Both the position numbers and the translations under genes were made by a program. From NCBI RefSeq assembly GCF_000321225.1, contig NW_004450946.1:1-64000 (forward strand): DNA of 64,000 nt, given 5' to 3'. Positions 22,381 to 33,515 of this stretch are shown piece after piece. The notes beneath the pieces are model-generated. The model saw nothing but the letters and a program-made list of their open reading frames with translations. It was not told where the DNA came from and did not search any database. This stretch comes from Odobenus rosmarus divergens. Its lineage: Eukaryota > Chordata > Mammalia > Carnivora > Odobenidae. Position 1 is the first letter of the stretch. The number at the start of each line of letters is the position of its first letter.

Positions 22381-25355
22381 TCTCCTCCCACGTCGCGGAG
22401 GCAACCAGGACCTAGCCCCCAATCCACTTCCTCACCCACAGCCAGAGCCGAAACCCATCTCCAACCCTTGCCATCCAAGCCGAACCACATGGGCCATGAC
22501 TGTTTCACTTGGTGAGAAATGACAGCACTCATTCTGCCCGTTTCGCAGAGTAGGAAGTGTGAAAGAACTTTGGGAAATGGACTCTCCTCATTCATTTGTA
22601 AGTTAGTTCTTACTCTGCTGAAAGGAAAGAGAAGGTAGTCCTGTCCCCCCTTGAGTATCACCTGCCTCTACTCATGGACAACAGGGCAGGTAGCTAGAGC
22701 TTAGGCCCCCCCCCACCCCCGGTGTTCACCAAGTCGACACTGGTCATCACTCTCATTACTGCCGTACACGATGCAGTGTGGTAATTCATTCAAGCCCTTT
22801 CTCGGATTTTTGTCATCATGTTACAAAGGCGGGCCACAATTCATTTCTAATGTCGTTATATAAAAAGAAGGGGATAAGCAAATGATAACAGATATACCTT
22901 GATTATGTGAACCTACTCTGTGCAAACTGAGATATGTTTCAGGAAACACTGACTAAGCGTCTGTCTACTATTTCCTGGGTAGTCTGCTCGACTCGTAAGG
23001 CAATAAAAACAACTCAGATGTGGCCTTGGCCCTCAAGAACTTTATAATCCACTGGAAAGAGGTGGGCTCACATGCTTCTATCTGTAAACCCTTCCACCTC
23101 AGGTCAGCTTACCTTCCCATTGCCTCTCCTCGGGATCTGGAAAACTGCACAGTCTCCCCAGCCTCGTGCTCCCAGCCCCCTGGGAACCATCTGTAGCTCC
23201 TGTCAACCCCGGCCCTGTCGCTTACCAGATTCCAAGCACACTAAACCACTCATCACTCCCACCAAACACTGCCGTGCACTCCTGTGTGCTCCCACCTGGG
23301 CCCTCGATCTTGGTACTACTTCCAAAATGGCCAGGAAACAGATGTTTACAGGAACAAAAGGGAGGAGGCCGTGGTCAAGTAAATCCGACAGCTGCCCAGC
23401 TGGACAGGCTTCTTTCCTGCTCTTGTGTGCACTGGGAGCCTCAAAGAGGAGGACAGCACAATTTCTCCTACGTCCACGTGACCACTAAACCCTTCAAGAT
23501 GGCGCATCACCTGTGACTGCGGGCAGCTCGGAATGAACGCTGGACATGGAGCCCCCACCTAGAACCTCTCTGGCCCTGCCACGCTCAAGTGTCCGACTGG
23601 GACGGGAGCAGTGAGATAAACAGACATGACCCCTCCGCTCCTGGAATCCAGTGAGGAAGTCTCACAAGTCTAGAATATACACATAACAACCGTACGGAGA
23701 GCAGGTCAAATCAGAGGATGCTGAGCTAACTTCTGGTGGCAGGCACACAGGAGCTGAGACAAGTGAGGAAGAGACAGGGTCTGCAGGGGGAAAGAGCCAA
23801 TGCCACATGAGGGGGGCTGGAAAGGCCAGTGTGGCTGGGGTCCAGGGGCCACAGAGAAGCCGGAGGAAGAAGGGAAGGAGCTCCCAAGGGCCAGTGGCAG
23901 CATCCCATATGTGTTTCACAGGATCTCTTGGGAGGGTGGCGAGCAGACCGGTGAGGGGTGAGGAAGCCCAGGGCAGGCCAGTGAGGGGGGCAGGGCAGTG
24001 GTCCAGGTGAGAGAGGGCCGGGGTGCGGGGAACGACACGGGACAAGGGCAGCGCGGAGTTGTATAGGAGACGGAACGCGTGTGGTGTGAGGGAGGCTGCT
24101 GCTCACGCCATGGATGCAGATGATGTTTCTCTCTGAGACAGAGGCAGGGTCAGAGGTGGTCAGCTGGGTCGGGGACACGTGGACTTTGACATGTCTGTGA
24201 GGCATCTAGGCGGAAGCATCGAATGTGCTGGTGGAATAATAAAGCTCCGTGTTTTTGAAGTGTATTTTAAAATTCTAATTTTTTTTTTTTTTTTACCAGT
24301 TCAGAGTAGCCATTGCACTCGACCCAGTCAGGTCGTCCTGAAAACATGAAGAGACAGCTGGAGATGTCTCTTGTCCCCAGATGGACAAATCCATTGGACC
24401 CTGGGTGGCGGCCCTCCCCTGCCCTCGGCCCCCAGCTACCAGTTCATCGACCCTGAGAGCAACGTGGTCACTTACTGTCTATGTGCTTGAATTTGCCAGG
24501 AACTTTCTATTTGCACTTCGAATGGCTCTAGCACACAAAACTCTGAGATAAAACTCCATCTGTGGTTAATGGAAAGATCTGCTTAAACGTTGCATCACCG
24601 CTGGAAAGAAACCTGAGCTTTGATTAAACTCTGGGGGCAAAGTCCCATCCTACAAAACAGAGTGCCTACTCTGGTCGTAGAAACCATTTCCAACTTCTGA
24701 GCTTAAAACACTGACATAAGGCCTCGAACCGAAGGCTCCCACCGCCCCAGAAGGAGCCACGGAGGGCCTGCCTGATAACATCTTTATCCTTCCATTTCTG
24801 TCATCAATCTGGCTGAGAGCGGAAAGGAAGGGAAGGGCTGAGCCACAGTCATCGCACTAAAATGTAAGGGTTGGAAGATGCAGCCAGCCACGCTGAACTA
24901 TAAGCCAGCTTGGAACAAAATCAAAACAAGTAATTTAAAAAAAATTTGTGAGCCCTTACAGCCATTGGCCGATGCTTCTGTAACATCCACCCTTCTCCAG
25001 ACTTTTGGCAAAAGAACAAGTTAAAAACAAATGCTTTCAGTTTGCTTAAATGACAGCCCTTGGAAAAACCCAGTGACTGATACTGCGCGCGCGGAGAACA
25101 GTTGGGTTGTTCTCCCAAGGAGAGGGCTGATCCACAAAGCCCTTGGAGCAAAATGGCCCTTTTCCGAGGGTGGTTAGAAAAAGCATCGAGTAAAGGTAAT
25201 TAAGAATGTAAAGAAAAATGACGGCACAATTCTGGGATGGGATCCGTGCAAAAAAAAAAAAAGATGCTGAATAAATGCGTGTGTCTGTTCGCGTGCGTGT
25301 GAAAAGGAGTCTTCAGTCTTCAGTATTCCCTCCCCACTTTTGTTTTGTTTTAACA
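22381..25355. other. Intron 2 sequence without recognised elements
   Basis: Several short open frames cover 23070-24205 on both strands, but none has a domain, splice-flanked structure or codon bias I can support. A G/A-rich plus-strand stretch covers about 23800-24060. Confidence 0.4.
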
Positions 25356-25359
25356 AACG

Positions 25360-26060
25360 TACATTCTATCAGCTCTTTTGTGAGGTAGGGGTGGATTGTA
25401 AATTCCATCCCTTATCAAAGTGCTTTTTATACAATAGGGGCTGGAGCTAATTACAATAAAATACCATCTGCATTCGATCGCACTGTACTTGAAGCCCTGT
25501 AACGTTCATTTCCAGTGTGGTCATTGGAACCCAACGGTGACTCTGCATTCCAGTGTCTCTGAATAATATTAACTCATCTTGTCCTTCCCTTAATAATACT
25601 AATCACACAATTTCCCCATGCCTAGGTGTTGCAGAAATGCTTCGCTGGTGTAGGAAAGCGTTCTGGAGCGCAGCAAGAAGAGGTGACACGAAACACTTGG
25701 GTAAAACAGCTAATTTTGCCTAATATTTCATCAGAATGACGAGGCCAAGTAAATATTAAGTCAGTCAGACTGACAGCTAATTGATGTGGTTTGTATTCAA
25801 CTAGACTGATTTAAACAGGGGGATTTCGCTTGCGATTCTGAATTCATAATTGGGTCAGATGTCTCTCTGCTTTCCCCGCGGCTACAAATTTAATTAGTGC
25901 TGCGAGAGAGCAGTTTCCAATCGCACGGAAGAGGCAGGCAGGGCTGGAATGTGAAGGCTGTTTACCTTTTCTCTCTTTCTTCTATAGTGGAACGATGCTT
26001 TGATAGCAGCCGTGCCAGGAGCTTATTAAGCTCTTGTATAAAAGGGACTTTTATTTGAAA
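25360..26060. other. Repeat-poor block with clustered TAATT cores
   Basis: This 700-bp AT-moderate stretch has no recognisable transposon, but several homeodomain-type cores: CTAATTAC near 25447, CTAATTTT near 25710, CTAATTGA near 25777 and TAATTAG near 25891. This composition is seen in conserved noncoding enhancers, but conservation cannot be tested here. It is marked as a candidate only. Confidence 0.25.
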
Positions 26061-26445
26061 GAAGCCTAACTGCCACAGTCTTTGCTAAGAGAAAGTCTAT
26101 CCTTCCTTCTCGTCCCTTCAAGGACACGGCTGATCGCTGGGAATGGTTTGCCCTAGTCCCAAACGGGACGGAGTACTCCGGATGCACCTCAAAAGCCCCG
26201 CACCTTAGATGCTGCAGCAGAGGTGGGTCTGGACACACCCACCCCACACCCTCAAGCCTTCCCCGGGCTCCTTCTCTGCTGCCTCGAACAATCTCATGCC
26301 CGACTCTGGTGCCCTGCTCTGCTGGGAGCTCACCCAGGGCAGACACCAGCTGGGTGGGCATCTCTGCTTCCCCTGGGGCACAGGGCCTGGTATCCAGCAG
26401 GTGCACAATCAATATTTGGGGAAGGAAAGGAAGTGCAGGCAAGTT

Positions 26446-26917
26446 GAATACCTTTAAATGTTTTTGGGTTTTGTTTTTTTTTTTTAGGTTTTTTGTTTGT
26501 TTGTTTCTGTTTGTTTTTAGTTTTTTAATTTATTTACTAGAGAGAGAGAGAGAGCACAGAGGGAGAGGGAGAACCGGACTCCTCACTGAGCAGAGAGCCC
26601 AACATGGGACTCGATCCCAGTACCCTGGGATCATGACCTGAGCTGAAGGAAGATGCTTAACCAACCGACTGAGCCACCCAGGCACCCCTGTTGTTGTTGT
26701 TTTAAGATTCATTTATTTATTTATTTTGAGAGAGAAAGTGAGTGAGTGGGGGGATGGGCAGAGGAAAAGGGGAGATAAAATCCCAAGCCAACTCTGTGCT
26801 GAGCACAGAGCCCAACGTGGGGCTCCATCCCAGGACCGAGATCATGACCTGAGCCGAAATCAAGAGTCGGACGCTTGACCAACTGAGCCACCCAGGTGCC
26901 CTGGATACCTTTAAATG
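26446..26917 (-). mobile_element. Two can-SINEs within one target-site duplication
   Basis: Both SINEs are in minus orientation: one at 26528-26690, the other at 26691-26902. A single duplication brackets the pair: GAATACCTTTAAATG at 26446-26460 and GGATACCTTTAAATG at 26903-26917. The right-hand copy, with GAAATCAAGAGTCGGACGCT, is an older can-SINE subtype. The left copy sits in its T-rich tail (TTTG/TTG repeats on either side), so it inserted there later. Confidence 0.9.
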
Positions 26918-29040
26918 CTTTAAAATTTAGTCACTTAAAAAAAAAAAAAAAAAAGGATGTCTACAAAACTCAGGGCCTATTTGAACTCTGCTGTAGTTCT
27001 AACAACGGAGAAACAGCTAAATTCTCAGAACGCCCTGTGGAAAAGGGGCCAAGAAATGCACTGCCCCATTATCTTCTCATTGCATGCTTCTGTGGGGGGA
27101 TGGGGACGCCCCCATTCAAACGGCTTGCCCTTTGTTGTAACTATCTGTGCGGTCACAATTTAATAACTCTGAAGACTTCCGATGAAGAATAAGCATGACG
27201 TCTTCACAAGACTGAGCACACTGTTTGCTTGGAAGTGAAACTGTGGAGGGCCTGGCAGCAACTCTCTTCCTAGCTCAGAAGTTTCTCAACGCTTTGACCA
27301 ATGCTGCCACTGTGAATCTCAGCACCCCCCTTGCAGCCTCAAAGAATGCACGTTTCTTTGGTGACCAGCACAGAGTACCCCTTCCTCTCAATTTTACACT
27401 GACGGAAGCATTGGGTCTGCTCATCCTTCTCCAATTGTCCCATTCTGTGGGAATCAGCAACTACAATCTGGCTCTGCTTCCAAGAGGAAAAAAATATACC
27501 AGCCCCTTTGAAAAACCATTCCTTCCAATTCCACGGTGTGAATGCACGTAGGTATAATCACAGCCCCCTATGACCAGGTGAGCTGATGTACGTTAAAGTG
27601 CTCAAGCACACAGTAGTCCCTTAATAAACATCAAATTCTTTTTCCCTGCTACGAATGAATAATGGGATTAGCATAATGCTTCATATCTATTTCCTTCTAT
27701 CTAACCACCTATCCATTCATCCGCCTGCCTATAAAATCAATTCAGAAATATGTACAAGACATGTCTGCCTTGTCACAGCCCAATTACATGAATGAGTTCC
27801 ACGAGGACCAGTTTCTCATGTGCACGAAATCAGAACACCACAAAGTGATACTCTGGAGAAGTGTGTTTCAGGTACTGTGCCCAGGGATAGACCATCTCTC
27901 CCGTGCACACTCCCCCCCCCCGCCCCCCAGCTCAGCCATTACAAAAGGAGCCATGACGGTCAGTGGGGTGACCTGGGACAACACCAAGAACCCATTTCTC
28001 CACAGAAACTTTATTATAAATATTCTGTGGGAATAAAGACATAGTATTGTGTACCAGCTTGGAAACCCAAACTAACACTTAGCACATTGCTTTTAAGAGA
28101 AGGCGATTTCCATGGTCGAAAACTATGATTTACCAATGGCCTCATTTCTTTGTTGGGACCGCTACTGCTTCTCACATGAACTTCATCTTCCCTCCTAGCA
28201 CTCATCACCCTGTGACAGATCACCTATTTTTCTACTTACTGCTTCATTTTCTATCAGCCTGACCACCCACTCCAATGTGCTGGTATGGACAGAGCCTGAC
28301 CCATGGCTGGTATTCCAACGTCACCTGCTGAATGAAATGAAGTCCTCAAAAGCTAACCTGACCATCTTGAATTGTTAAGCTTACCAAGTATCTGTTGACT
28401 GGCATTTGTGAAATATTAGTCTCCAATCTATTCAGAAAGATGTATAATTAATGACCCAATAAACATGAATTATATGAAAACAAATTGTTAGCCTCTTGGC
28501 AAATTATACTTGTTCTAATCTCAAAGATCACATGAATTTGTAAGGGGAAAACAGTTATATTTACTGCCCAAGTTTTTAAATTCATGGTAACCATTAAGAC
28601 ATGTGTTATGACAGTCACAAAAACATCCATCAGCCCAATCTCTGATTTCATTACTAAAACACTAGCTTGAATTGCCTAATCTTTTTGCTTTTGTGGGTAA
28701 TATTCATATACTTATCTCCTCTGATTACTGTGTGTTTTGTTGATTTTTAAAGATTTAAAATATCAATAGATATATACTCATTTGATTGTTGCTTCAAACT
28801 TAAGTCCAGAATTGAAATTCTCCAGTCTGACAAGGGACCAAATATTTTGAGCATTCAGATGGTCTGATGTGTTGCTGTGTTATGTCTTGCTTTATTCAAA
28901 GCGGATAAGGAAAACTAATGACTATGTAGCATCACGTTAAAAATCAAGACTCAGTTATTTTTAGAACCACAGACCCAAACTAAAAGCAAACAACACTCCA
29001 GGCCTTAGGAAAGGGTCCTTTCCAGGGAGCAGAGATCTGT
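26918..29040. other. Intron 2 sequence flanking exon 2
   Basis: No gene is recognised. A weak MIR/L2-like tail (AAGTGCTCAAGCACACAGTA GTCCCTTAATAAAC) lies at about 27595-27630. The rest is unassigned AT-rich sequence. Confidence 0.4.
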
Positions 29041-29042
29041 AC

Positions 29043-29147
29043 CTGGGGGTCCATTCTGAGGAAGGTATGAGGGCCTCTGCTACTCAAAGTCGATCTTTTA
29101 AAGGTTTTGCTATGATAAAAATGGTAGTAATCTTCCAGGTTTCCAAT
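29043..29147 (-). CDS. PCSK6: PCSK6 exon 2 (prodomain segment)
   Basis: This 105-nt exon is in phase 0 at both ends and encodes 35 residues beginning IGNLEDYYHFYH and ending FLRMDPQ. On the minus strand it is preceded by a pyrimidine-rich tract ending TTTTGCAG and followed by GTACAG. The residues match the second half of the prodomain of PACE4, a secreted serine endoprotease that cuts growth-factor and other precursors after basic motifs. The prodomain folds the enzyme and inhibits it in cis. The FYH histidine aligns with the furin residue known as the pH sensor for prodomain release, and KTFKRS aligns with the secondary prodomain cleavage site; both points come from family knowledge. The next exon continues in frame 13.2 kb downstream. 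Exon 1, which should encode the signal peptide, is not found up to the right edge of the window. The exon number is by homology. Confidence 0.95.
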
Positions 29148-29189
29148 CTGCAAAACAAGAAGCAGGATGTTATCAGTTAATACAGTCTT

Positions 29190-29376
29190 TTTAAAATTTT
29201 TTTAAGATTTTATTTATTTGAGAGAACAAGCACACGAGCAGGGGGGAGGGGCAAAGGAGAGGGAGAAGCAGACTCCCCACTGAGCAGAGTAGATGAAGGG
29301 CTCGATCTCAGGTCCCTGGGATCACGACCTGAGCCAAAGGTAGACGCTTAATTGACTGAGCCACCCAGGTGCCCCC
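29190..29376 (-). mobile_element. can-SINE (SINEC), minus strand, older of a pair
   Basis: It runs from TTTAAGATTTTATTTATTTG AGAGAACAAG to GAGCCACCCAGGTGCCCC, 43 bp from exon 2 in intron 1. The left duplication AGTTAATACAGTCTT (29175-29189) and right AGTAAATAGTCTT (29377-29389) are diverged, fitting an older insertion. A second SINE adjoins its right duplication. Confidence 0.93.
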
Positions 29377-29389
29377 AGTAAATAGTCTT

Positions 29390-29654
29390 TTTTTTTTTTT
29401 TTTTGAGAGAGAGAGCACAAGAAGGAAGAGGGTCAGAGGGAGAAGCAGACTCCCTGCTGAGCAGGGAGCCCGATGCGGGACTCGANNNNNNNNNNNNNNN
29501 NNNNNNNNNNNNNNNNNNNNNNNNNNNNNNNNNNNGGAGAAGCAGACTCCCTGCTGAGCAGGGAGCCCGATGCGGGACTCGATCCCAGGACTCCAGGATC
29601 ATGACCTGAGCCGAAGGCAGTCGCCCAACCAACCGAGCCACCCATGCGCCCCCC
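29390..29654 (-). mobile_element. can-SINE (SINEC), minus strand, containing an assembly gap
   Basis: It runs from poly-T/GAGAGAGAGAGCACAAG to GAGCCACCCATGCGCCCC. The target-site duplication AGTAAATAGTCTT is perfect (29377-29389 and 29655-29667), so this is a recent insertion. Inside it a 50-N gap (29486-29535) is flanked by two identical 47-bp segments (29439-29485 and 29536-29582). Collapsing them gives a normal-length SINE. Confidence 0.95.
29486..29535. other. Assembly gap (50 N)
   Basis: Fifty Ns with identical 47-bp flanks. This most likely represents overlapping contig ends that were not merged, not missing sequence. Confidence 0.9.
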
Positions 29655-29667
29655 AGTAAATAGTCTT

Positions 29668-30550
29668 ATAACCGGCTTCAAAAATCCTCCTTCCCACAAA
29701 AATCTTCCCCTTCTCTGAGAGACTCATTGTGCTCCCAAAGGACACACACTCTCCATTACGCTTTCCCACTCATCTCTCTGGCCAATATTCAGTGTTTACA
29801 AACACAAAGGTGGATTTAGATACTCCTTTTGGGACAAACAATGCAGGGTAGTATTTCCAATGAAGCACATGCTCTTCCAAATCTTGTGGTAAGTTCATAG
29901 CCTTTAAAATTTGTACTCTCTTGGCCAACTTTTGTAGACAAGAATTAATGTTCATTTAGGGTCAAGCATCCCTGAAGTAGCTAAGTTAGTGTCAAGTCAG
30001 GCCTGCACCAAAATATTCATTTATAAACAAACTCCATACTCTCCACCCCACGGGTAAACTGAAATATCTAAGAATGAACGTTCGCTCCCAAGTGCAACAA
30101 GGGAGCCAAAGAAAACACGTGGGTCCATCTGCTTGGGGATTGTGAAAAGGTCAGATGAGAACATCCAAACGCCCAGGGTGTCCCAATTTTCTGCCAGGGG
30201 TGGTTTGTCGAGACAGATTTCAGCTTGAGGGCTGGACAGAACCAAGAGAACCAATGGATGTGGCCTTTAGGACAGGCGGGCCCTCGTGCCTCAGTGACCC
30301 TTGAGTATCAGGACGTTGTTCTCAGAAGACCTGTTTCTTGTTCTGACTTTTACTGGTTGTTGAAACTAGCTTGTTGGTCACCGTCCTTGAAAGCAGAGCT
30401 TTTTAAATGAGACTGGACCAAATATTACACAGACTTTCGAGCTGCCCTTCTCAGCTGAAACTATCCTAGTTTCTTTTCCAGTTTCTGATCAAAGGACGAA
30501 TTTAGGACAATTTGTACTCTAGAGTGGCACATATGTGGTGATTCTGATAT
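29668..30550. other. Intron 1 sequence, unassigned
   Basis: No gene, clear repeat or splice-flanked coding segment is recognised in this interval. Confidence 0.4.
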
Positions 30551-30554
30551 GAAC

Positions 30555-30695
30555 ATGGTTCAAACCCTGCCCTCCCCCTTCACCACCACTGGCCATGTGA
30601 CCTTGGGCAAGGGCATTCGCCCCCTGTGAATCTTGATTCTTTCTGTGTAAAGTGGGGATAAAACTACCCAACCACTGGAGTTAAGAATAACTAAA
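30555..30695 (+). mobile_element. MIR-like SINE
   Basis: GGTTCAAACCCTGCCCTCCC, then CCATGTGACCTTGGGCAAGG, then GTGTAAAGTGGGGATAAAAC are in MIR order. Confidence 0.82.
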
Positions 30696-31184
30696 GTCTG
30701 CGTAACTCACAACGACCTTTAGCTATACCCACCTCACTCAAGCCATTTTGTCTGCTGTGACCTGACCCCAGGAGGGCCGACCGGCCCGGGGAGAGGCCTG
30801 GATGGATGTGGATGCTCTGAGCGGCCATTTCCACCTCCTTCCACAAGGCCAGAGTCCTCCAGCGCTCCCGCCCTCATTTCCAGCCATCCCAGGCAGCCTG
30901 GCTCCCTCCTGTGCATGAGTGGCAGGAGATACCGTTTGTCCTTGAAATTAAAATCCTCCTTTTTCACTTAAGCTTGCTCCCATGTGTTCCTGTTGCTTAC
31001 GACTATGGAACACTGAATACTATGATTAGTCATGAGGACTAAATAGGTATCCTCTGTATTGTGTCTAGAATCTGGTGGGTGTCACCCAGTGCTGGTTGGT
31101 GTGGGGAGCTGGGTGGGATTCTCTTTCTGGCTCCTCTTCACGGCAACTCCCTTCTCCTCATTGGGACCAGGATGCTTTCGATTT

Positions 31185-31377
31185 TGGCCCAAATCTGGGT
31201 CTGCATTCTAACTTGACCCCTTCCTGCGGGGTGACCTGGGCTTAAGACCCTCTTTGAGTCTTAGTTTCCTCATGAAAACAGGAACTACTGCCTTGAAGGG
31301 TTGCTCTAAGACTTAAATTACATAAATCTAGAGAGAGCAAGCAGAGTGCCCAGCAGGTAGTAAGTGCTCAACAAATG
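31185..31377 (+). mobile_element. MIR-like SINE
   Basis: GTCTTAGTTTCCTCATGAAA ACAGG and GCCCAGCAGGTAGTAAGTGC TCAACAAATGG match the MIR core and tail. Confidence 0.85.
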
Positions 31378-31379
31378 GT

Positions 31380-32565
31380 TTTCCACAATGAACATTCTCA
31401 GTTCATTTTCTACCTCGAGGCATTTTTTCCTACGACCATAAACCTCGTGATTTTGGCCCTATTTTGCACAAAAGCACTTTTATTTCTCCTACAGATAAGT
31501 CACCTTGCTCACTTCTTCAACAGAGTTAATCGCCATATATGTCAAAGGCTCCTCCTCACGCACGCCAGAGCTGTGATTTAGAACCAGAAGCAATAACGGA
31601 GTCTTAACTTCGAGACGTATTTAATCAGCTTGTTTGCTTCTGAGCTGCCACCATCCCTGGGCGATGTTTCACGACTTCTGGTCTTTTAACTCTGGGCATT
31701 CAAGTCAATTCCCATTCAGGGACATGGAGAAACTAAGAGGTGAATCAAATTTGCTGGCAAAGGGATGGATGGCTTGCAGAGCTGCTGACCCTAAGCAAAC
31801 CCATATCAGGGCGGCCCTGAAAGCCATTCAGGGCAGCACCTGGCCTTAGGGCAGCCACGCTGGGCCAGAGGCAGCCAACCCCAAGGCCATCCAGCTTCCT
31901 GCCTCTGAGCCACCATGACCATCCTTAGCAACGGCTCAAAGGGTCTGAGCTAATGACAGTTGTTCTGCTCGAGCAGTCCTTTGGAAGAAGAGATGCTCCC
32001 CCATAGTGCTGACCGAGTGGCATCAGTGACCGATGCCACATCTGTTTGGAAACTTCTGTCCAGCCCAGCATGGGGGCAGAAGGACCACTCCCAGTGCAGA
32101 GAAGGGGACACCAGCCCAGGTTGTCCTCCTGCCCCTACAAAGCTAGCTGTAGAAGAAGCTGGAATGTGTTTCAGAAAAAAAGGCGAGAGGGTCAGGGCAT
32201 TTGCTGTTCATAAATTTGAAAGCAGCTGAAGGGTCCTTCTGAGATTCTGGGTACCTCTGTCCACCCTCTGGGTCCTTATGGAGTAGGGTTGAGGGGGAGG
32301 GAAGCAGCCACAGTCCTTCCTCACAACCAAAGATTTGAGGCCAGATAGTGTAATTCAGGGCAGCGTGGGACAGAAAGCATCACCCGATACTGGAATTACT
32401 GTGAGGGGAGGAAGAAGAGCCCAGATCCTCAGGAGGGAGAGCCTTGACTCCCTGGTGGGCACGCATAGTTTCCAGACCAGATTAACGTGATGCCCCCAAG
32501 GTAGGGTTATTTACGACTGTCCTCCCAAAGCCTGTAGAGAAGTTGTGGTTAATAAAATACCAATT
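31380..32565. other. Intron 1 sequence, unassigned
   Basis: No gene or clear transposon recognised. Short plus-strand open frames at 31634-31849 and 31960-32229 have no domain. Confidence 0.4.
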
Positions 32566-32635
32566 CATTCAGAGTAGGAAGCGGAAAACTATGGCCCATG
32601 GGCCAAATCTGGTCTGCCTATTTATCTTATTTTTT

Positions 32636-33145
32636 TGGAGGTAAAATACACATCATATAAGATTTACCATGTTAACAATTTTTAAGCTTGCATGCAGCTT
32701 AAAGGCCACTGAGTACAATGTTCTGTGACCAACACCACCATCCATCTCCAGAACTTTTTCATCTTCCCAGACTGAAACTGCACCCATTTCACTAACTCTC
32801 ATTGCCCCCTCCCCACCATTCTACTTGCTGTCTCTGTGAGTTTGATAGCTTGGGATAGCTCGTATGAGTAGAATCATTTGTGCTTTTGTCACTGGCTTAT
32901 TTCCCTAAACATGATGTCCTCAAGGTTCATCCATGTCGTGACATTTGTCAAGATATTTTTCCTTTTTAAGGCTGAATAATATTCCCTTGGATGTGTGCAC
33001 CACATTTTGTTTATCCATTTATCCACTGATGGACACATGGATTGCTTCCTCCCTTTGGTTGTAGTGAATGATGCTGCTATGAGTATGGGTATGCAAATAT
33101 CTGTTCATGACCCTGTTTTCAGTGCTTTGGGCTATATATACACCT
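32636..33145 (-). mobile_element. L1 3' end, antisense, nested in a DNA transposon
   Basis: TCCATCTCCAGAACTTTTTC ATCTTCCC, TCCTCAAGGTTCATCCATGT CGTG, AAGGCTGAATAATATTCCCT and TTTGTTTATCCATTTATCCA CTGATGG are the reverse complement of an L1 ORF2 end and 3' UTR. Confidence 0.88.
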
Positions 33146-33307
33146 CTCGTTTTTATCAATCAAGCTTTACTGGAGTACAGCCACACCCATTCATTGACCT
33201 ACTGCCAGTGGCTGTTTTCATAATACGATGGCAGGATTGTGGAGTTGCTACAGAGACCCACAAGCCTAAAACATTTCATATGTGGACTTTACAGAAAGAG
33301 TCTGCCA

Positions 33308-33515
33308 GGGCGCCTGGGTGGCTCAGTTGGTTAAGCGACTGCCTTCAGCTCAGGTCATGATCCTGGAGTCCCGGGATCGAGTCCTGCATCGGGCTCCCTG
33401 CTCAGCAGGGAGTCTGCTTCTCCCTCTGACCCTCCCCCCTCTCATGCTCACTCTCTCTCATTCTCTCTCTCAAATAAATAAATAAAATCTAAAAAAAAAA
33501 AAAAGAAGAAGAAGA
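33308..33515 (+). mobile_element. can-SINE (SINEC), plus strand, recent
   Basis: The head is GGGCGCCTGGGTGGCTCAGT, with a long A-rich/(GAA)n tail. The 15-nt duplication AGAAAGAGTCTGCCA is perfect at 33293-33307 and 33516-33530. It is nested in the hAT-like element. Confidence 0.98.

Larger units (their letters stand above)
15890..29042 (-). other. PCSK6: PCSK6 intron 2 (13.2 kb)
   Basis: This interval lies between the exon 2 donor and the exon 3 acceptor, both phase 0. It contains MIR, L2, L1, MaLR-like and can-SINE insertions and a repeat-poor block near its middle. No internal exon in frame with the gene was seen. The shorter introns are 15233-15778, 13876-15088 and 11618-13798. Confidence 0.9.

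Noticed and set aside
23072..24205. Cluster of overlapping 116-159-codon frames on both strands
   Set aside because: No domain, no conserved motif, and frames overlap on both strands, which fits GC-rich noncoding DNA.
29348..29699. Open frames spanning the N gap near 29.5 kb
   Set aside because: They lie entirely within SINE sequence and Ns; no gene.
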